From Streptococcus ilei (lineage in GTDB: Bacteria > Bacillota > Bacilli > Lactobacillales > Streptococcaceae), in contig NC_022584.1 in the NCBI RefSeq assembly GCF_000479335.1, positions 1 to 64,000 of the forward strand: a stretch of DNA of 64,000 nucleotides, in the 5' to 3' direction. Positions 34,490-46,699 of the stretch are shown piece after piece. The translations under genes and the position numbers were made by a program. A model generated the notes under the pieces. The model was not told the origin of the DNA. It did not search any database and saw only the letters and a list, made by a program, of their open reading frames with translations. Within the stretch, counting starts at the first letter, position 1. Each line of letters opens with the position of its first letter.

Positions 34490-36337
34490 ATGACAAAATT
34501 AAGAGAAGATATCCGTAATATCGCGATTATCGCCCACGTCGACCACGGAAAAACAACCCTCGTTGACGAATTATTGAAACAATCTGAAACTCTTGACGCG
34601 CGTACAGAGTTGGCAGAGCGTGCTATGGACTCAAACGATATCGAAAAAGAGCGTGGAATCACCATCCTTGCGAAGAATACAGCAGTTGCCTACAACGGAA
34701 CTCGTATTAATATCATGGACACGCCAGGACACGCGGACTTCGGTGGAGAAGTTGAGCGGATCATGAAAATGGTTGACGGTGTTGTTTTGGTCGTAGATGC
34801 TTACGAAGGGACTATGCCACAGACTCGTTTCGTATTGAAAAAAGCCTTGGAACAAGACCTTGTGCCGATCGTTGTCGTTAACAAAATCGACAAACCATCA
34901 GCTCGTCCAGCAGAAGTTGTAGATGAAGTCTTGGAACTCTTCATCGAGCTTGGTGCGGATGATGACCAGCTTGACTTCCCAGTCGTTTATGCGTCAGCTA
35001 TCAACGGAACATCTTCATTATCTGATGATCCAGCAGATCAAGAAAAGACTATGGCGCCAATCTTTGACACCATTATTGACCACATCCCTGCTCCGGTTGA
35101 TAACTCAGATGAGCCTCTTCAATTCCAAGTGTCACTCTTGGACTATAATGACTTCGTTGGTCGTATTGGTATTGGTCGCGTCTTCCGTGGGACAGTAAAA
35201 GTTGGTGACCAAGTTACCCTTTCTAAATTGGACGGTACAACCAAGAACTTCCGTGTGACCAAACTCTTCGGTTTCTTTGGTTTGGAACGTCGTGAAATCC
35301 AAGAAGCCAAAGCGGGTGACTTGATTGCCGTTTCAGGTATGGAAGATATCTTCGTTGGGGAAACGATTACTCCTACAGACGCAGTTGAGGCATTGCCAGT
35401 TCTTCACATCGACGAACCGACTCTTCAAATGACCTTCTTGGTTAACAATTCACCATTTGCCGGTCGTGAAGGGAAATGGGTCACTTCTCGTAAGGTTGAA
35501 GAGCGCCTTCAAGCTGAGTTGCAAACAGACGTTTCACTTCGTGTAGACCCAACGGATTCACCAGATAAATGGACAGTTTCAGGACGTGGTGAATTGCACT
35601 TGTCTATCTTGATTGAAACCATGCGCCGTGAAGGTTATGAACTTCAAGTATCTCGTCCAGAAGTGATCATCAAAGAAATTGATGGTGTCAAGTGTGAGCC
35701 GTTTGAACGCGTACAAATCGATACACCTGAAGAATACCAAGGATCTGTTATCCAAAGCCTTTCTGAGCGTAAGGGTGAAATGTTGGACATGGTTGCAACT
35801 GGAAACGGGCAAACTCGTTTGGTCTTCCTTGTTCCTGCGCGTGGTTTGATTGGATACTCAACTGAGTTCTTGTCAATGACACGTGGATATGGAATCATGA
35901 ACCATACCTTTGACCAATACTTGCCAATGATTCCAGGTGAAATTGGTGGCCGTCACCGTGGGGCCCTCGTTTCTATCGATGCTGGTAAGGCAACAACCTA
36001 CGCAATCATGTCTATCGAAGAACGTGGTACGATCTTTGTCAACCCAGGTACTGAGGTTTACGAAGGAATGATTATCGGTGAAAACTCTCGTGAAAATGAC
36101 TTGACCGTTAACATCACCAAGGCTAAACAAATGACCAATGTCCGTTCAGCTACTAAGGACCAAACAGCGGTTATCAAGACTCCTCGTATCTTGACTCTTG
36201 AAGAATCACTTGAGTTCTTGAATGACGATGAGTACATGGAAGTAACGCCAGAATCTATTCGTTTGCGTAAGCAAATCCTCAACAAAGCAGAGCGCGAAAA
36301 AGCAAACAAAAAGAAAAAATCAGCTGCAGCTGAATAA
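34490..36337 (+). CDS. typA: Translational GTPase TypA/BipA
   Basis: Ribosome-binding GTPase important under stress and cold. I start at [17 protein letters not shown] (34490), with GAGGAAATC directly upstream; a TTG frame from 34469 lacks a site. G1 is [10 protein letters not shown]3 is [11 protein letters not shown] and G4 is NKID. EF-Tu-like domain 2, the EF-G-like domains and a Lys-rich C-terminus complete the 615-residue chain, standard for the family. DUF3165 follows 22 bases later. Confidence 0.96.
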   Translation: MTKLREDIRNIAIIAHVDHGKTTLVDELLKQSETLDARTELAERAMDSNDIEKERGITILAKNTAVAYNGTRINIMDTPGHADFGGEVERIMKMVDGVVLVVDAYEGTMPQTRFVLKKALEQDLVPIVVVNKIDKPSARPAEVVDEVLELFIELGADDDQLDFPVVYASAINGTSSLSDDPADQEKTMAPIFDTIIDHIPAPVDNSDEPLQFQVSLLDYNDFVGRIGIGRVFRGTVKVGDQVTLSKLDGTTKNFRVTKLFGFFGLERREIQEAKAGDLIAVSGMEDIFVGETITPTDAVEALPVLHIDEPTLQMTFLVNNSPFAGREGKWVTSRKVEERLQAELQTDVSLRVDPTDSPDKWTVSGRGELHLSILIETMRREGYELQVSRPEVIIKEIDGVKCEPFERVQIDTPEEYQGSVIQSLSERKGEMLDMVATGNGQTRLVFLVPARGLIGYSTEFLSMTRGYGIMNHTFDQYLPMIPGEIGGRHRGALVSIDAGKATTYAIMSIEERGTIFVNPGTEVYEGMIIGENSRENDLTVNITKAKQMTNVRSATKDQTAVIKTPRILTLEESLEFLNDDEYMEVTPESIRLRKQILNKAEREKANKKKKSAAAE

Positions 36338-36359
36338 GAAATAAGAAAGGAGTGACAAA

Positions 36360-36626
36360 ATGGTTTATTTAATTATAGGTATTTTGATCCTCCTTTTTTA
36401 TCTTTTTGCAGCTCCAAAGAGTATTAGAGGAACTCTGAATGTAGTAACCCTGGTCGTATTATTGGTCTCTTTGGTGATTCTGCTTTGCTTAGCAATTTTC
36501 CAAATCTTCCAATTACCTTCAGAATTTTTTGTTGGTGCCTTCCTTGCTTTTGTAGGCTACCTGGCCCTTGTTGATATCTCGCGGTTGCCAACCAAGTCTT
36601 CTAAACGCTTGGATAAATCAGAATAA
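36360..36626 (+). CDS. DUF3165 family membrane protein
   Basis: An 88-residue protein with three hydrophobic stretches (LIIGILILLFYLFAAP, VVTLVVLLVSLVILLCLAIF, FFVGAFLAFVGYLALV). It matches the streptococcal DUF3165 family that usually lies between typA and murD. Function unknown. AAGGAG precedes the ATG. Confidence 0.8.
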   Translation: MVYLIIGILILLFYLFAAPKSIRGTLNVVTLVVLLVSLVILLCLAIFQIFQLPSEFFVGAFLAFVGYLALVDISRLPTKSSKRLDKSE

Positions 36627-36652
36627 ACTGGAGATTTTTACTCCAGAAATAG

Positions 36653-36687
36653 AGTCGTTGTGATGTAAAATCATGGCGACTTTTTTA
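36653..36687 (+). terminator. Terminator between DUF3165 and murD
   Basis: AGTCGTTGTGAT pairs along its whole length with ATCATGGCGACT (some G-U pairs), then six T. A shorter hairpin (CTGGAG/CTCCAG) lies just upstream. Confidence 0.75.
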
Positions 36688-36804
36688 TGAAAGAAGGGGA
36701 AGAGGTCATTTTTGTAAGGTGTTGCTTCTTTTGCTGTCTTAAGGCTTTTTAAATTGTCTAAAAAAGGGTAAAATAGAAGGTGAACAAATTGGAGTAAAAA
36801 AGCT

Positions 36805-38157
36805 ATGAACATCATTGAAACATTTAAAAATAAAAAAGTCCTTGTTTTAGGATTGGCGAAATCCGGAGAATCTGCAGCACGTTTACTAGATCGCTTAGGA
36901 GCCATCGTAACGGTGAATGATGGAAAAGCCTTTGAAGAAAATCCTGCAGCCCAGAGTTTGCTGGAAGAAGGAATCAAAGTCGTGACAGGAGGACATCCTC
37001 TGGAACTCTTGGATGAAGACTTTGCGGTGATGGTGAAGAATCCTGGAATTCCATACACGAATCCCATGGTCCAACGGGCCCTTGAAAAAGGCATCCCTGT
37101 TTTGACTGAGGTTGAATTGGCTTACCTCATTTCAGAAGCGCCGATCATCGGCATCACTGGTTCAAATGGAAAGACAACCACCACTACCATGATTGGGGAA
37201 GTGTTAACTGCCGCTGGACAAAATGGTCTTTTGTCTGGGAATATTGGTTTTCCAGCTAGTCAAGTCGCTCAAACAGCGACAGCTAAAGACACATTGGTGA
37301 TGGAATTATCTTCTTTCCAATTGATGGGAATTGAAGCCTTCCATCCAGAAATCGCAGTGATTACTAATCTCATGCCAACCCACTTGGATTATCATGGATC
37401 CTTCGAAGGTTATGTAGCTGCAAAATGGGCTATTCAAAAGAATATGACTGCCAAGGATTTTGTGGTACTGAACTTTAACCAAGATCTCGCTAAAGATTTG
37501 GCTAAGCAAACGCAGGCTACTGTGGTGCCATTTTCAACTCAAAAAAAGGTGGACGGAGCTTATTTAGAGGATGGTGTCCTTTACTTCCGAGGTGAAGCCG
37601 TTATGCGAGCAGATCAAATCGGAGTACCAGGTAGTCACAATGTAGAAAATGCTTTAGCTACCATTGCAGTGGCCAAACTTCGTGGCATTGACAATCAAAC
37701 GATCCAAGAAACCTTATCAGCCTTTGGCGGGGTGAAGCACCGCTTGCAGTATGTGGCTGAAATTGAAGGGGTGAAATTCTACAATGATAGTAAGTCTACC
37801 AATATCTTAGCAACCCAAAAAGCCTTGTCTGGATTTGATAACGCTCATGTCATCTTAATCGCTGGTGGCTTGGACCGAGGCAATGAATTTGATGAATTGG
37901 TGCCAGATATTACCGGTCTTAAAAAAATGGTCATCCTTGGAGAGTCTGCTGAACGGGTGAAACGGGCAGCGGATCAAGCAGGTGTGGCCTATCTAGATGC
38001 GACGGATGTGGCAGACGCAACGCGCAAAGCCTTTGAATTCGCTGATGCAGGCGATATTGTCTTGCTTAGTCCAGCCAATGCCAGCTGGGACATGTATGCG
38101 AATTTTGAAGTGCGGGGCGATGAATTCCTTAAAACAGTAGAAGAGTTGAAAAAATAA
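36805..38157 (+). CDS. murD: UDP-N-acetylmuramoylalanine--D-glutamate ligase
   Basis: Adds D-glutamate to the peptidoglycan precursor in the cytoplasm. The ATP loop is [13 protein letters not shown], and the Mur ligase motifs HLDYHG and NDSKSTN follow. The length of 450 residues is normal. TTGGAG precedes the ATG. It opens the division cluster; murG begins one base after its stop. Confidence 0.97.
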   Translation: MNIIETFKNKKVLVLGLAKSGESAARLLDRLGAIVTVNDGKAFEENPAAQSLLEEGIKVVTGGHPLELLDEDFAVMVKNPGIPYTNPMVQRALEKGIPVLTEVELAYLISEAPIIGITGSNGKTTTTTMIGEVLTAAGQNGLLSGNIGFPASQVAQTATAKDTLVMELSSFQLMGIEAFHPEIAVITNLMPTHLDYHGSFEGYVAAKWAIQKNMTAKDFVVLNFNQDLAKDLAKQTQATVVPFSTQKKVDGAYLEDGVLYFRGEAVMRADQIGVPGSHNVENALATIAVAKLRGIDNQTIQETLSAFGGVKHRLQYVAEIEGVKFYNDSKSTNILATQKALSGFDNAHVILIAGGLDRGNEFDELVPDITGLKKMVILGESAERVKRAADQAGVAYLDATDVADATRKAFEFADAGDIVLLSPANASWDMYANFEVRGDEFLKTVEELKK

Positions 38158-38158
38158 T

Positions 38159-39229
38159 ATGAAAAAAATAGTATTCACAGGGGGAGGTACAGTTGGCCAC
38201 GTCACCTTGAACCTTCTCCTTATCCCTCGCTTTATCGAGGACGGTTGGGAAGTTCATTATATTGGAGACAAGAAAGGGATTGAACACCAAGAGATTTTGA
38301 AATCTGGCTTGGACATTCAATTCCACTCGATTGCGACGGGTAAGCTACGCCGTTATTTCTCTTGGCAAAACATGTTGGATATCTTCAAGGTCTTCTGGGG
38401 GATTCTCCAATCGATTTGGATCATGCTGTGTGTACGGCCACAGGTCTTGTTTTCTAAAGGAGGCTTCGTTTCGGTTCCTCCGGTAGTGGCTGCACGACTT
38501 TGTTTCGTTCCTGTATTGGTACACGAATCAGACCGTTCCATGGGCTTGGCCAATAAAATTGCTTATAAGTTTGCGACGAAAATGTTCACGACCTTTGAGC
38601 AACCGAAAAGCCTAGTCAAAGCCCAACATGTAGGAGCTGTGACCAAGGTTCATCAGGGGCAAGTTCCAACCCCAGTAGAATTAGAAGCAGTATTTGCTCA
38701 ATTTGATCCACAGTTGCCAACCCTTCTCTTTGTGGGGGGCTCTGCTGGTGCACGAGTGTTCAATGAGTTTGTTACAAATAATCGAGAAGCCTTGTTGGCA
38801 AGCTACAATGTCATTAATTTGACAGGGGACTCCTCTTTAAATGAGCAAGCTCCTCATCTTTATCGCGTGGATTACGTGACGGATCACTATCTTCCATTGC
38901 TCCAAAAGGCAGACCTAGTGGTGACTCGTGGCGGTGCCAATACGATTTTTGAACTCTTAGCCATGAATAAGCTACATATCATCGTTCCTCTAGGAAAAGA
39001 AGCTAGTCGGGGAGATCAGATCGAAAACGCTCAATATTTCGTTGAGAAAGGTTATGCAGAAACCATCGCTGAACCAGAATTGAGCATGGATCGTTTGCAA
39101 AATACGATGGATAAAATGTTCCAAGGGGCAGAAAGCTATCATCAAGCGATGAAGTCTTCGAATGAGCTGCTTTCCTTGGATGAATTTTACAGTCTGGTCC
39201 ATCAAGAAATTAATAAAAGGAAAAAATGA
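38159..39229 (+). CDS. murG: Lipid II synthase MurG
   Basis: Transfers GlcNAc to lipid I on the inner face of the membrane. Typical are the N-terminal GGGTVGHV loop, [16 protein letters not shown] and the C-domain [10 protein letters not shown] and [12 protein letters not shown]. The length of 356 residues is standard. It is coupled to murD and overlaps divIB by four bases. Confidence 0.96.
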   Translation: MKKIVFTGGGTVGHVTLNLLLIPRFIEDGWEVHYIGDKKGIEHQEILKSGLDIQFHSIATGKLRRYFSWQNMLDIFKVFWGILQSIWIMLCVRPQVLFSKGGFVSVPPVVAARLCFVPVLVHESDRSMGLANKIAYKFATKMFTTFEQPKSLVKAQHVGAVTKVHQGQVPTPVELEAVFAQFDPQLPTLLFVGGSAGARVFNEFVTNNREALLASYNVINLTGDSSLNEQAPHLYRVDYVTDHYLPLLQKADLVVTRGGANTIFELLAMNKLHIIVPLGKEASRGDQIENAQYFVEKGYAETIAEPELSMDRLQNTMDKMFQGAESYHQAMKSSNELLSLDEFYSLVHQEINKRKK

Positions 39230-40443
39230 CGGATAAGAAGAACCAAAAAACTCCTAAGGAAGTCACTAAGCTCTCTGAGTGGCAGAGACGAAACCAGGAG
39301 TATCAAAAGAAAAAACAATTAGAAGAGCAAGAAGAAAAAGAAAAGAAAGCACAAGAAGAGAAGGAAAGACAGGAACTTCTGAATCAAAAAACTCCCTCTG
39401 AAGATCTAGATGCCGTAGAGCAAGATGCCGAGACTATAGATGAAGAGGAAGATGAGAATGTGGCCAATGTAGCTGAGGAGGAATTGCAAGAAACTCTTCC
39501 TGAAGAAATAGAAGAAGAGTCTGAAGAAGAAAAAATCATCTACCTAACAGAAGCTTCAGAAGCTATGTTCGAAGAAGAGGTACTAGCGAAGGAGGCTAAA
39601 AAGGAAGGCCAAATTGCGAGACGTCACATCTACAGAGCTATTCCAGTTTTGGTTATCAGTACCCTGATTGCTCTCTTTTCTACCTATCTTTTAACGCCCC
39701 TAGCGAAGCAAAAAGTGATCGAATTTTCAGGGAATAAAAATACGGATCAGACCCTGTTGTTCGAAAAAAGTCGTATCCAAGATCGGGATTATACCTTGAC
39801 AACTTTCTTAAATCGGGATCGTTATCTTGCTAATATGAAGGCGGCGAGTCCCTGGGTCAAGGATATATCAATGACCTATGCTTTCCCTACGACTTTTAAG
39901 GTTCAGGTTGAGGAATACCAGGTTTTTGGTTACTATGTGAATGAGGAAGACCACTATCCCATTTTAGAGAATGGAGAAGTCGTGGAGACACCGGTTGCTA
40001 CGGATCAGCTTCCCAAGTCTTACCTAAGCGTTCGTTTTTCTGATCGAGAATTGGTCCGACAATTTGTCAAACAACTGGGGAAAATACCATCTACTGTACG
40101 AGATAAAATTGAGTCAGTGGACTTGACACCGAGCAAGGTGACTAAGGATTTGGTGACGCTAACCATGAAGGATGGCACCAAGGTTTTAGTGCCTGTATCT
40201 CAGATCAAGCGTAAATTGCCTTATTACGATAAGATTCGTAAACTGATTGAAGATGACAGTGTCATTGACATGGAAGCGGGTATATACAGTTATAATGCAG
40301 AAACAATGGCTACTTTAGCTCAGGAAAAGAAAGAAGAAGAGCAAGGGGAAGGGAACAAAACGGAGGAAGCGGACGCCAACTCGACAGATTCTGATGAGAG
40401 TGCAGTCGTAACCGAGCAACACGAAGAAGTTCCCGCTGAGTAA
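39226..40443 (+). CDS. divIB: Cell division protein DivIB/FtsQ
   Basis: Bitopic divisome protein. A long, very charged cytoplasmic part (about 1-130, with many Glu/Lys repeats) leads to a single transmembrane helix ([20 protein letters not shown]). Then come the extracellular POTRA domain ([14 protein letters not shown]) and beta domain, and a Glu-rich C-tail. At 405 residues it has the long N-terminus usual for streptococci. It is translationally linked to murG. Confidence 0.93.
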   Translation: MTDKKNQKTPKEVTKLSEWQRRNQEYQKKKQLEEQEEKEKKAQEEKERQELLNQKTPSEDLDAVEQDAETIDEEEDENVANVAEEELQETLPEEIEEESEEEKIIYLTEASEAMFEEEVLAKEAKKEGQIARRHIYRAIPVLVISTLIALFSTYLLTPLAKQKVIEFSGNKNTDQTLLFEKSRIQDRDYTLTTFLNRDRYLANMKAASPWVKDISMTYAFPTTFKVQVEEYQVFGYYVNEEDHYPILENGEVVETPVATDQLPKSYLSVRFSDRELVRQFVKQLGKIPSTVRDKIESVDLTPSKVTKDLVTLTMKDGTKVLVPVSQIKRKLPYYDKIRKLIEDDSVIDMEAGIYSYNAETMATLAQEKKEEEQGEGNKTEEADANSTDSDESAVVTEQHEEVPAE

Positions 40444-40474
40444 GCCCTCATAAATTATCTGAAATAAATGAAGA

Positions 40475-40499
40475 AAATATGCCCACTATGGGCATATTT
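40475..40499 (+). terminator. Hairpin between divIB and ftsA
   Basis: AAATATGCCC and GGGCATATTT pair around a five-base loop. It has only a weak T-run and lies directly ahead of the ftsA promoter, so it may only partly terminate. Confidence 0.6.
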
Positions 40500-40503
40500 G
40501 TGT

Positions 40504-40509
40504 TATAAT
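40504..40509 (+). promoter_or_regulatory. ftsA promoter -10
   Basis: TATAAT begins five bases after the hairpin. The transcript would have a leader of about 70 bases before the ftsA ATG at 40584. Confidence 0.5.
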
Positions 40510-40583
40510 AAAATTTGGATAGTTCTAACTAAATGGAGCTATTAACTGACGTATAGGAAAACAAAAGAGAGAGGACTGGTGTA

Positions 40584-41936
40584 ATGGCTAGAAACGGCTT
40601 TTTTACAGGTTTAGATATCGGTACTAGTTCAATAAAAGTATTGGTGGCAGAACATGTCAATGGAGAAATGAATGTAATTGGAGTCAGCAATGCGAAAAGT
40701 GCTGGCGTCAAAGATGGAATTATTGTTGATATTGAGGCTGCTTCGAATGCGATTAAAAATGCAGTAAGTCAGGCAGAAGAAAAAGCAGGAATTTCAATCA
40801 ATCTTGTCAACGTTGGATTGCCAGCGAACCTTCTTCAAATTGAAGCAACTCAAGGAATGATTCCTGTAACCAGTGATTCAAAAGAAATTACGGATGCAGA
40901 CGTGGAAAATGTTGTAAGGTCTGCTTTGACGAAGAGTATGACGCCTGACCGTGAAGTCATTACCTTTATTCCAGAAGAATTCACAGTCGATGGTTTCCAA
41001 GGAATTCGTGACCCACGTGGTATGATGGGGATTCGTTTGGAAATGCGTGGACTCTTGTATACTGGTCCAAGAACTGTCCTCCATAATTTACGGAAAACAG
41101 TTGAACGTGCTGGTTTACAAGTTGAAAACATCATTATTTCACCGCTTGCAATGATTAAGTCTGTATTAAACGAAGGAGAACGTGAGTTTGGTGCGACTGT
41201 CATTGATTTAGGTGGAGGACAAACGACAGTAGCTTCTGTTCGTAATCAAGAACTTCAATTTACAAATATCTATCAAGAAGGTGGCGACTACGTTACTAAG
41301 GATATTTCTAAAGTATTGAAAACTTCTCAAAAATTAGCAGAAAGTTTGAAGTTCAACTATGGAGCAGCTTATGTTCCTGCAGTTGGTGATGAAGTCTTCC
41401 ATGTTGAAGTGATTGGTGAAGTAGAACCTGTTCAAGTATCTGAAAAATATTTGGCAGAAATTATTTCAGCTCGGATTAAACACATCTTCGACCAAATCAA
41501 ACAAGATCTTGAAAGAAGACATTTGCTTGATTTGCCTGGAGGAATTGTCATCATCGGTGGTGGCGCTATTCTCCCTGGTATTGAAGAGTTGGCACAAGAA
41601 GTCTTTGGTGTAAATGTGAAATTGTACGTTCCAAATCAAATTGGTATCCGCAATCCAGCTTTTGCCCACGTGATTAGCTTGTCTGAATATGCAGGAAATC
41701 TAACAGATGTAGATATTCTTGCTCAGGCTGCTGTACATGGGGACCAACGTCTTCGTCAGCAACCAATTCAGTTCGAACGCCCAACACAGCAACCAGTAGT
41801 TCCAGCTTATGTACCGGACGAAATTGAACCTGTAGTAAACGTCGAGCAACAACATCCAGTTGAAGAACAAAAACAAGAAGAAAAAACTACCTTTACAGAC
41901 CGAATGAAGAATTTAATCGGTAATATGTTTGATTAA
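40584..41936 (+). CDS. ftsA: Cell division protein FtsA
   Basis: Actin-like protein that tethers FtsZ to the membrane. The N-terminal phosphate loop is FTGLDIGTSSIKVLV, the 1C region follows, and IDLGGGQTT and IIGGGAILPG are the later nucleotide motifs. The C-terminal amphipathic helix (RMKNLIGNMFD) is the membrane anchor. The length of 450 residues is usual for streptococci. ftsZ follows 15 bases later. Confidence 0.97.
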   Translation: MARNGFFTGLDIGTSSIKVLVAEHVNGEMNVIGVSNAKSAGVKDGIIVDIEAASNAIKNAVSQAEEKAGISINLVNVGLPANLLQIEATQGMIPVTSDSKEITDADVENVVRSALTKSMTPDREVITFIPEEFTVDGFQGIRDPRGMMGIRLEMRGLLYTGPRTVLHNLRKTVERAGLQVENIIISPLAMIKSVLNEGEREFGATVIDLGGGQTTVASVRNQELQFTNIYQEGGDYVTKDISKVLKTSQKLAESLKFNYGAAYVPAVGDEVFHVEVIGEVEPVQVSEKYLAEIISARIKHIFDQIKQDLERRHLLDLPGGIVIIGGGAILPGIEELAQEVFGVNVKLYVPNQIGIRNPAFAHVISLSEYAGNLTDVDILAQAAVHGDQRLRQQPIQFERPTQQPVVPAYVPDEIEPVVNVEQQHPVEEQKQEEKTTFTDRMKNLIGNMFD

Positions 41937-41945
41937 GGAGTGTAA

Positions 41946-43229
<1,284 letters not shown>

Positions 43230-43231
43230 GA

Positions 43232-43900
43232 ATGAATCTGATTGAAAATAAAGAGCGTATATTCTCGCAGGTTGCACAAGCAATGGAAACAGCAAACCGC
43301 ACTGATCAGGTGAATGTAATTGCTGTTACTAAGTATGTCGGTATCGACCAAGCTAAGGTTCTGGTAGATACAGGAGTCCGTCATATCGGTGAAAACCGTG
43401 TTGATAAATTTCTAGAAAAATACCAAGCTCTAAAAGATGAGGGACTTACCTGGCATTTGATCGGTAGTCTCCAACGTCGTAAAGTAAAAGAAGTTATCAA
43501 TTATGTAGATTACTTCCATGCTTTAGATTCTATGAAGCTTGCCCAAGAAATTCAAAAAAGGGCGAGTCACCCAATTAAATGTTTTATACAAGTTAATATC
43601 TCTGGAGAAGAAAGCAAGCATGGATTTGCTCCGGAAGAGCTCGATGCTCTTCTTCCAGAAATGGAAAACTTGGATAATTTACAAATTGTTGGCTTAATGA
43701 CGATGGCTCCTTTTGAGGCAAGTCAGGACGAGTTGCAAGCCATATTTGCAGCAACTCACCAACTTCAAAAAGAATTACAAAAGAAACAGTTGAAAAATAT
43801 GCCCTTTACAGAGTTAAGCATGGGAATGAGTCGTGATTATGATGTAGCAATTGCTAACGGTGCGACTTTTGTGCGAATTGGGACCTCATTTTTCAAATAG
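43232..43900 (+). CDS. yggS: PLP-homeostasis protein YggS/YlmE
   Basis: Pyridoxal-phosphate-binding protein without known catalytic activity that balances vitamin B6 and amino acids. The PLP Lys is in VIAVTKYVG near residue 32, and HLIGSLQRRK, GLMTMAP and SMGMSRDYDVAI are family motifs. The 222 residues are standard. The start lies two bases after ftsZ. Confidence 0.93.
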   Translation: MNLIENKERIFSQVAQAMETANRTDQVNVIAVTKYVGIDQAKVLVDTGVRHIGENRVDKFLEKYQALKDEGLTWHLIGSLQRRKVKEVINYVDYFHALDSMKLAQEIQKRASHPIKCFIQVNISGEESKHGFAPEELDALLPEMENLDNLQIVGLMTMAPFEASQDELQAIFAATHQLQKELQKKQLKNMPFTELSMGMSRDYDVAIANGATFVRIGTSFFK

Positions 43901-43909
43901 GAAAGAATT

Positions 43910-44539
43910 ATGTCATTTAAAGATAGATTTGATCGATTGATTGATTATTTTACTGAAGATGGAGATGAGTACGATGTGCAAGAAGCGCCTGCTCAAGCAG
44001 TCGGTGCTAGCCAACCTGTATCATCCCCTAAACCAGTACAACCATCATCAAAACCACGTCCAAAAGCTGTGGTAGCTGCCAAGGAGCAGAAACCTACTCC
44101 TGTTGCAGCAAGTCGTCCACAAGTAGCTTCTACAGCAGTGGTTGAATCAGCTTCATCTCAAAAATCATCTTCTGAAAATATTACTCGACTTCATCAACGT
44201 CAACAAGAGTTGGCAAGAAATCGTTCTGCTGCAGATGAAAAGATTACAATTGATGTCCGCTATCCTCGTAAATACGAAGAAGCAACTGAAATTGTTGACT
44301 TGTTGTTGGCAAACGAAAGTATTCTCATTGACTTCCAATACATGACTGAAGTTCAGGCGAGAAGATGTTTGGATTATTTGGATGGTGCTCGCTATGTATT
44401 AGCCGGGAATCTACGTCGTGTTGCAAGTACTATGTACTTACTAACACCAATCAATGTCGTTGTGAATATTGAAGATATTCGCCTTCCAAATGATGTCGAA
44501 ATTGCTGAATATGACTTTGATATGAAACGAAATCGTTAA
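43910..44539 (+). CDS. sepF: Cell division protein SepF
   Basis: Ring-forming partner of FtsZ. It has an N-terminal membrane-binding helix ([17 protein letters not shown]), a Pro/Ser/Ala-rich linker of about 80 residues, and the SepF core (about 110-205: [21 protein letters not shown], then [19 protein letters not shown]). The 209-residue length is typical for streptococci. It starts nine bases after yggS. Confidence 0.95.
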   Translation: MSFKDRFDRLIDYFTEDGDEYDVQEAPAQAVGASQPVSSPKPVQPSSKPRPKAVVAAKEQKPTPVAASRPQVASTAVVESASSQKSSSENITRLHQRQQELARNRSAADEKITIDVRYPRKYEEATEIVDLLLANESILIDFQYMTEVQARRCLDYLDGARYVLAGNLRRVASTMYLLTPINVVVNIEDIRLPNDVEIAEYDFDMKRNR

Positions 44540-44540
44540 T

Positions 44541-44801
44541 ATGTTTGTCCTACAATTAGTTAGAAATTTCTTTCAGGTTTTTGAGCTAGTATTAATCATC
44601 TATGCTTTGCTTAGTTGGTTTCCAAATGCATCAGAATCGGCTTTAGCTAAAATGGTTCAACGGATCGTCGAACCATTTTTGAGCCTATTTAGAAAGATTC
44701 CTTTGCAATTTGGTGGGTTAGACTTTACGGTCATGTTTGCCTTGCTCGCTCTGTCCGTAGTGGAACGATTTGTCCTTCAATTTTTGGTACAATTTATATG
44801 A
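44541..44801 (+). CDS. yggT: YggT family membrane protein
   Basis: An 86-residue protein with two hydrophobic helices (VFELVLIIYALLSWFP and LDFTVMFALLALSVVERF). YggT/YlmG proteins lie in the division cluster of most Firmicutes; the precise role is unknown, perhaps in division-site organisation. One base follows the sepF stop, and it overlaps ylmH by four. Confidence 0.9.
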   Translation: MFVLQLVRNFFQVFELVLIIYALLSWFPNASESALAKMVQRIVEPFLSLFRKIPLQFGGLDFTVMFALLALSVVERFVLQFLVQFI

Positions 44802-45586
44802 CCAAGGGATTTTATCAACACTATAGTCAAGAAGATCACGTATTTATCGATCGAGTCCTAGAATTAGTGGCTCGGGTAGAGCAACAGTATAGTTTTGAAC
44901 TGACTTCTTTTTTAAATCCACATCAGGTTGATATTTTACGACAAATTGGTGCCCACCACGGTTTGCAGGTATTCTCAAGTTCAGAAATTTATCCCACAGA
45001 ATATGCACGGGTGATTCTTGCTCCTAGCTACTATGTGTTGGATGCATCTGATTTTGAGATTTCCTTATTAGAAGTTCTCTATCCGGAAAAATTCTATCGA
45101 TTAAGTCATTCTCAAGTTTTGGGCTCGCTTCTCCATCAGCTAGGCTTGGAAAGAAAGTCTTTTGGAGATATCGTGGTTGGGCAGGGGAAAATTCATATTT
45201 ATGTGGATGCACGTTTCTCTTCCTACTTCAAAGAGAATCTTAGAAAAATTGCAAAAGCCTCTGTGAAGATTCGTGAGATCGACTGTCGAGACAGGATTTT
45301 TGTAGAAGAACCATCCAAGATCAAAGACCTATTGGTTACTAGTGTACGACTTGATAAGCTAGTAGCCTCGACTTTTAAGCTTGCTCGGTCTGTTGCTGTT
45401 CAATTGATTCAGTCTGGCCAAGTAAAGGTAAACTATGCGCCAATTGATAATCCTAGTCGGATGATTCAAGTAGCAGATTTAATTAGTGTTCGAAAATATG
45501 GCCGCTTTAAATTTCTATCAGAAAACGGCCAATCAAAAAGCGGGAAATACAAAATAACAGTTGAAGTATTTTCCAGTAGAAAATAA
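44798..45586 (+). CDS. ylmH: RNA-binding protein YlmH (S4 domain)
   Basis: 262 residues with an N-terminal YlmH domain (FYQHYSQEDHVFIDRVLELV onward) and a C-terminal S4 RNA-binding domain (about 185-245: RLDKLVASTFKLARSVAVQL). Relatives bind ribosomes or tRNA-bearing 50S subunits in ribosome rescue. It is coupled to yggT and followed by divIVA nine bases later. Confidence 0.92.
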   Translation: MTKGFYQHYSQEDHVFIDRVLELVARVEQQYSFELTSFLNPHQVDILRQIGAHHGLQVFSSSEIYPTEYARVILAPSYYVLDASDFEISLLEVLYPEKFYRLSHSQVLGSLLHQLGLERKSFGDIVVGQGKIHIYVDARFSSYFKENLRKIAKASVKIREIDCRDRIFVEEPSKIKDLLVTSVRLDKLVASTFKLARSVAVQLIQSGQVKVNYAPIDNPSRMIQVADLISVRKYGRFKFLSENGQSKSGKYKITVEVFSSRK

Positions 45587-45595
45587 GGAGTAACT

Positions 45596-46441
45596 ATGGC
45601 ACTTACAGCTTTAGAAATCAAAGATAAACGCTTTTATGTAAAATTTAGAGGCTACGATGCTAAAGAAGTTGAAGAGTTTCAAGACATGGTCTACCGAGAC
45701 TATGAAAAATTAGTTCGTGAAAAACATGAATTGGAAACAAAAATTAGTGCGTTGGAAGAACGCTTGAATTACTTTGATGAAATGAAAGACTCTTTGAGTC
45801 AATCAGTATTGATCGCTCAAGATACTGCGGAACGTGTGAAGCACGCGGCAAATGAGCGTTCAGAAACGATTATTCGTCAAGCTGAGCAAGATGCTCACCA
45901 CTTAGTCGAAGAAGCAAAAGCGAAAGCGAATGAGATTCTCCGTCATGCTACAGACAATGCCAAGAAAGTTGCAGTAGAAACGGAAGAATTGAAGAATAAG
46001 ACACGTGTCTTCCACCAACGTTTGAAATCAACTATTGAAAGTCAATTGAGCATCATTGATACACCAGAATGGGATGAAATTCTTCGCCCAACTGCTATGT
46101 ATATTCAAACAAGTGATGAGGCTTTCCGTGAAGTAGTCGAAAAAGCTTTGGAAGAAACGGTTCATCATAACTACGATGATGAAGCAATTGATTTAACTCG
46201 TCAATTCTCACGTGCTGAAATTGAAGAATTGCAAAAACATATTGAAGCTGTAAACCGTGAATTGTCTGCGACTCAAGCTTTTGAAGGATTGAATGAAAAG
46301 GTTCAAGAAGCTTTGGAAGAAGCAGAAAAAAATCAAGTAGTTCAAGATTCTATTGAGGAAATTGTTGTAGAAACTCCTGAAGTTGATGATATCGACGCTC
46401 CAGAAGGGGAAGAACAACGGGAAACTGTTTCAATTTTATAA
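45596..46441 (+). CDS. divIVA: Septum site protein DivIVA
   Basis: Coiled-coil scaffold that senses negative membrane curvature. The conserved N-terminal domain (about 1-60) has the membrane-inserting stretch KDKRFYVKFRGYDAKEVEEF. Long coiled coils follow, and a Glu/Asp-rich C-terminal tail ends at 281 residues. It is the last gene before the Ile T-box. Confidence 0.95.
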   Translation: MALTALEIKDKRFYVKFRGYDAKEVEEFQDMVYRDYEKLVREKHELETKISALEERLNYFDEMKDSLSQSVLIAQDTAERVKHAANERSETIIRQAEQDAHHLVEEAKAKANEILRHATDNAKKVAVETEELKNKTRVFHQRLKSTIESQLSIIDTPEWDEILRPTAMYIQTSDEAFREVVEKALEETVHHNYDDEAIDLTRQFSRAEIEELQKHIEAVNRELSATQAFEGLNEKVQEALEEAEKNQVVQDSIEEIVVETPEVDDIDAPEGEEQRETVSIL

Positions 46442-46672
46442 TCTGTAAAAACAGTGACCTTATCAAATAGTTTTAGCGAGCAGGTGATGGTGGAAGACCT
46501 GTACTCCCTTTGTTAAGGTAGATCCTTTTACAAATCTTAGTGGTGAACTGAGTAACCACTAACGCTGGTCAGCGTTAGCGACAAAAGAGGAGAAAGAGAC
46601 TAGTCTCTTTCTTGAATGAAGGTGGTACCACGACTTGTCGTCCTTTTTGGCGAGGTCGTGGTCTTTTATTTT
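46442..46672 (+). promoter_or_regulatory. Isoleucine T-box leader of ileS
   Basis: The region between divIVA and ileS holds a T-box: core GGTGGTACCACG at 46621-46632 and terminator CCACGAC (46628) with GTCGTGG (46655) followed by T-rich sequence. An ATC codon at 46522-46524 is the likely Ile specifier. I see no clear separate promoter, so read-through from divIVA is possible. Confidence 0.88.
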
Positions 46673-46699
46673 GTATCATAATTTTTTATAGGAGACTCC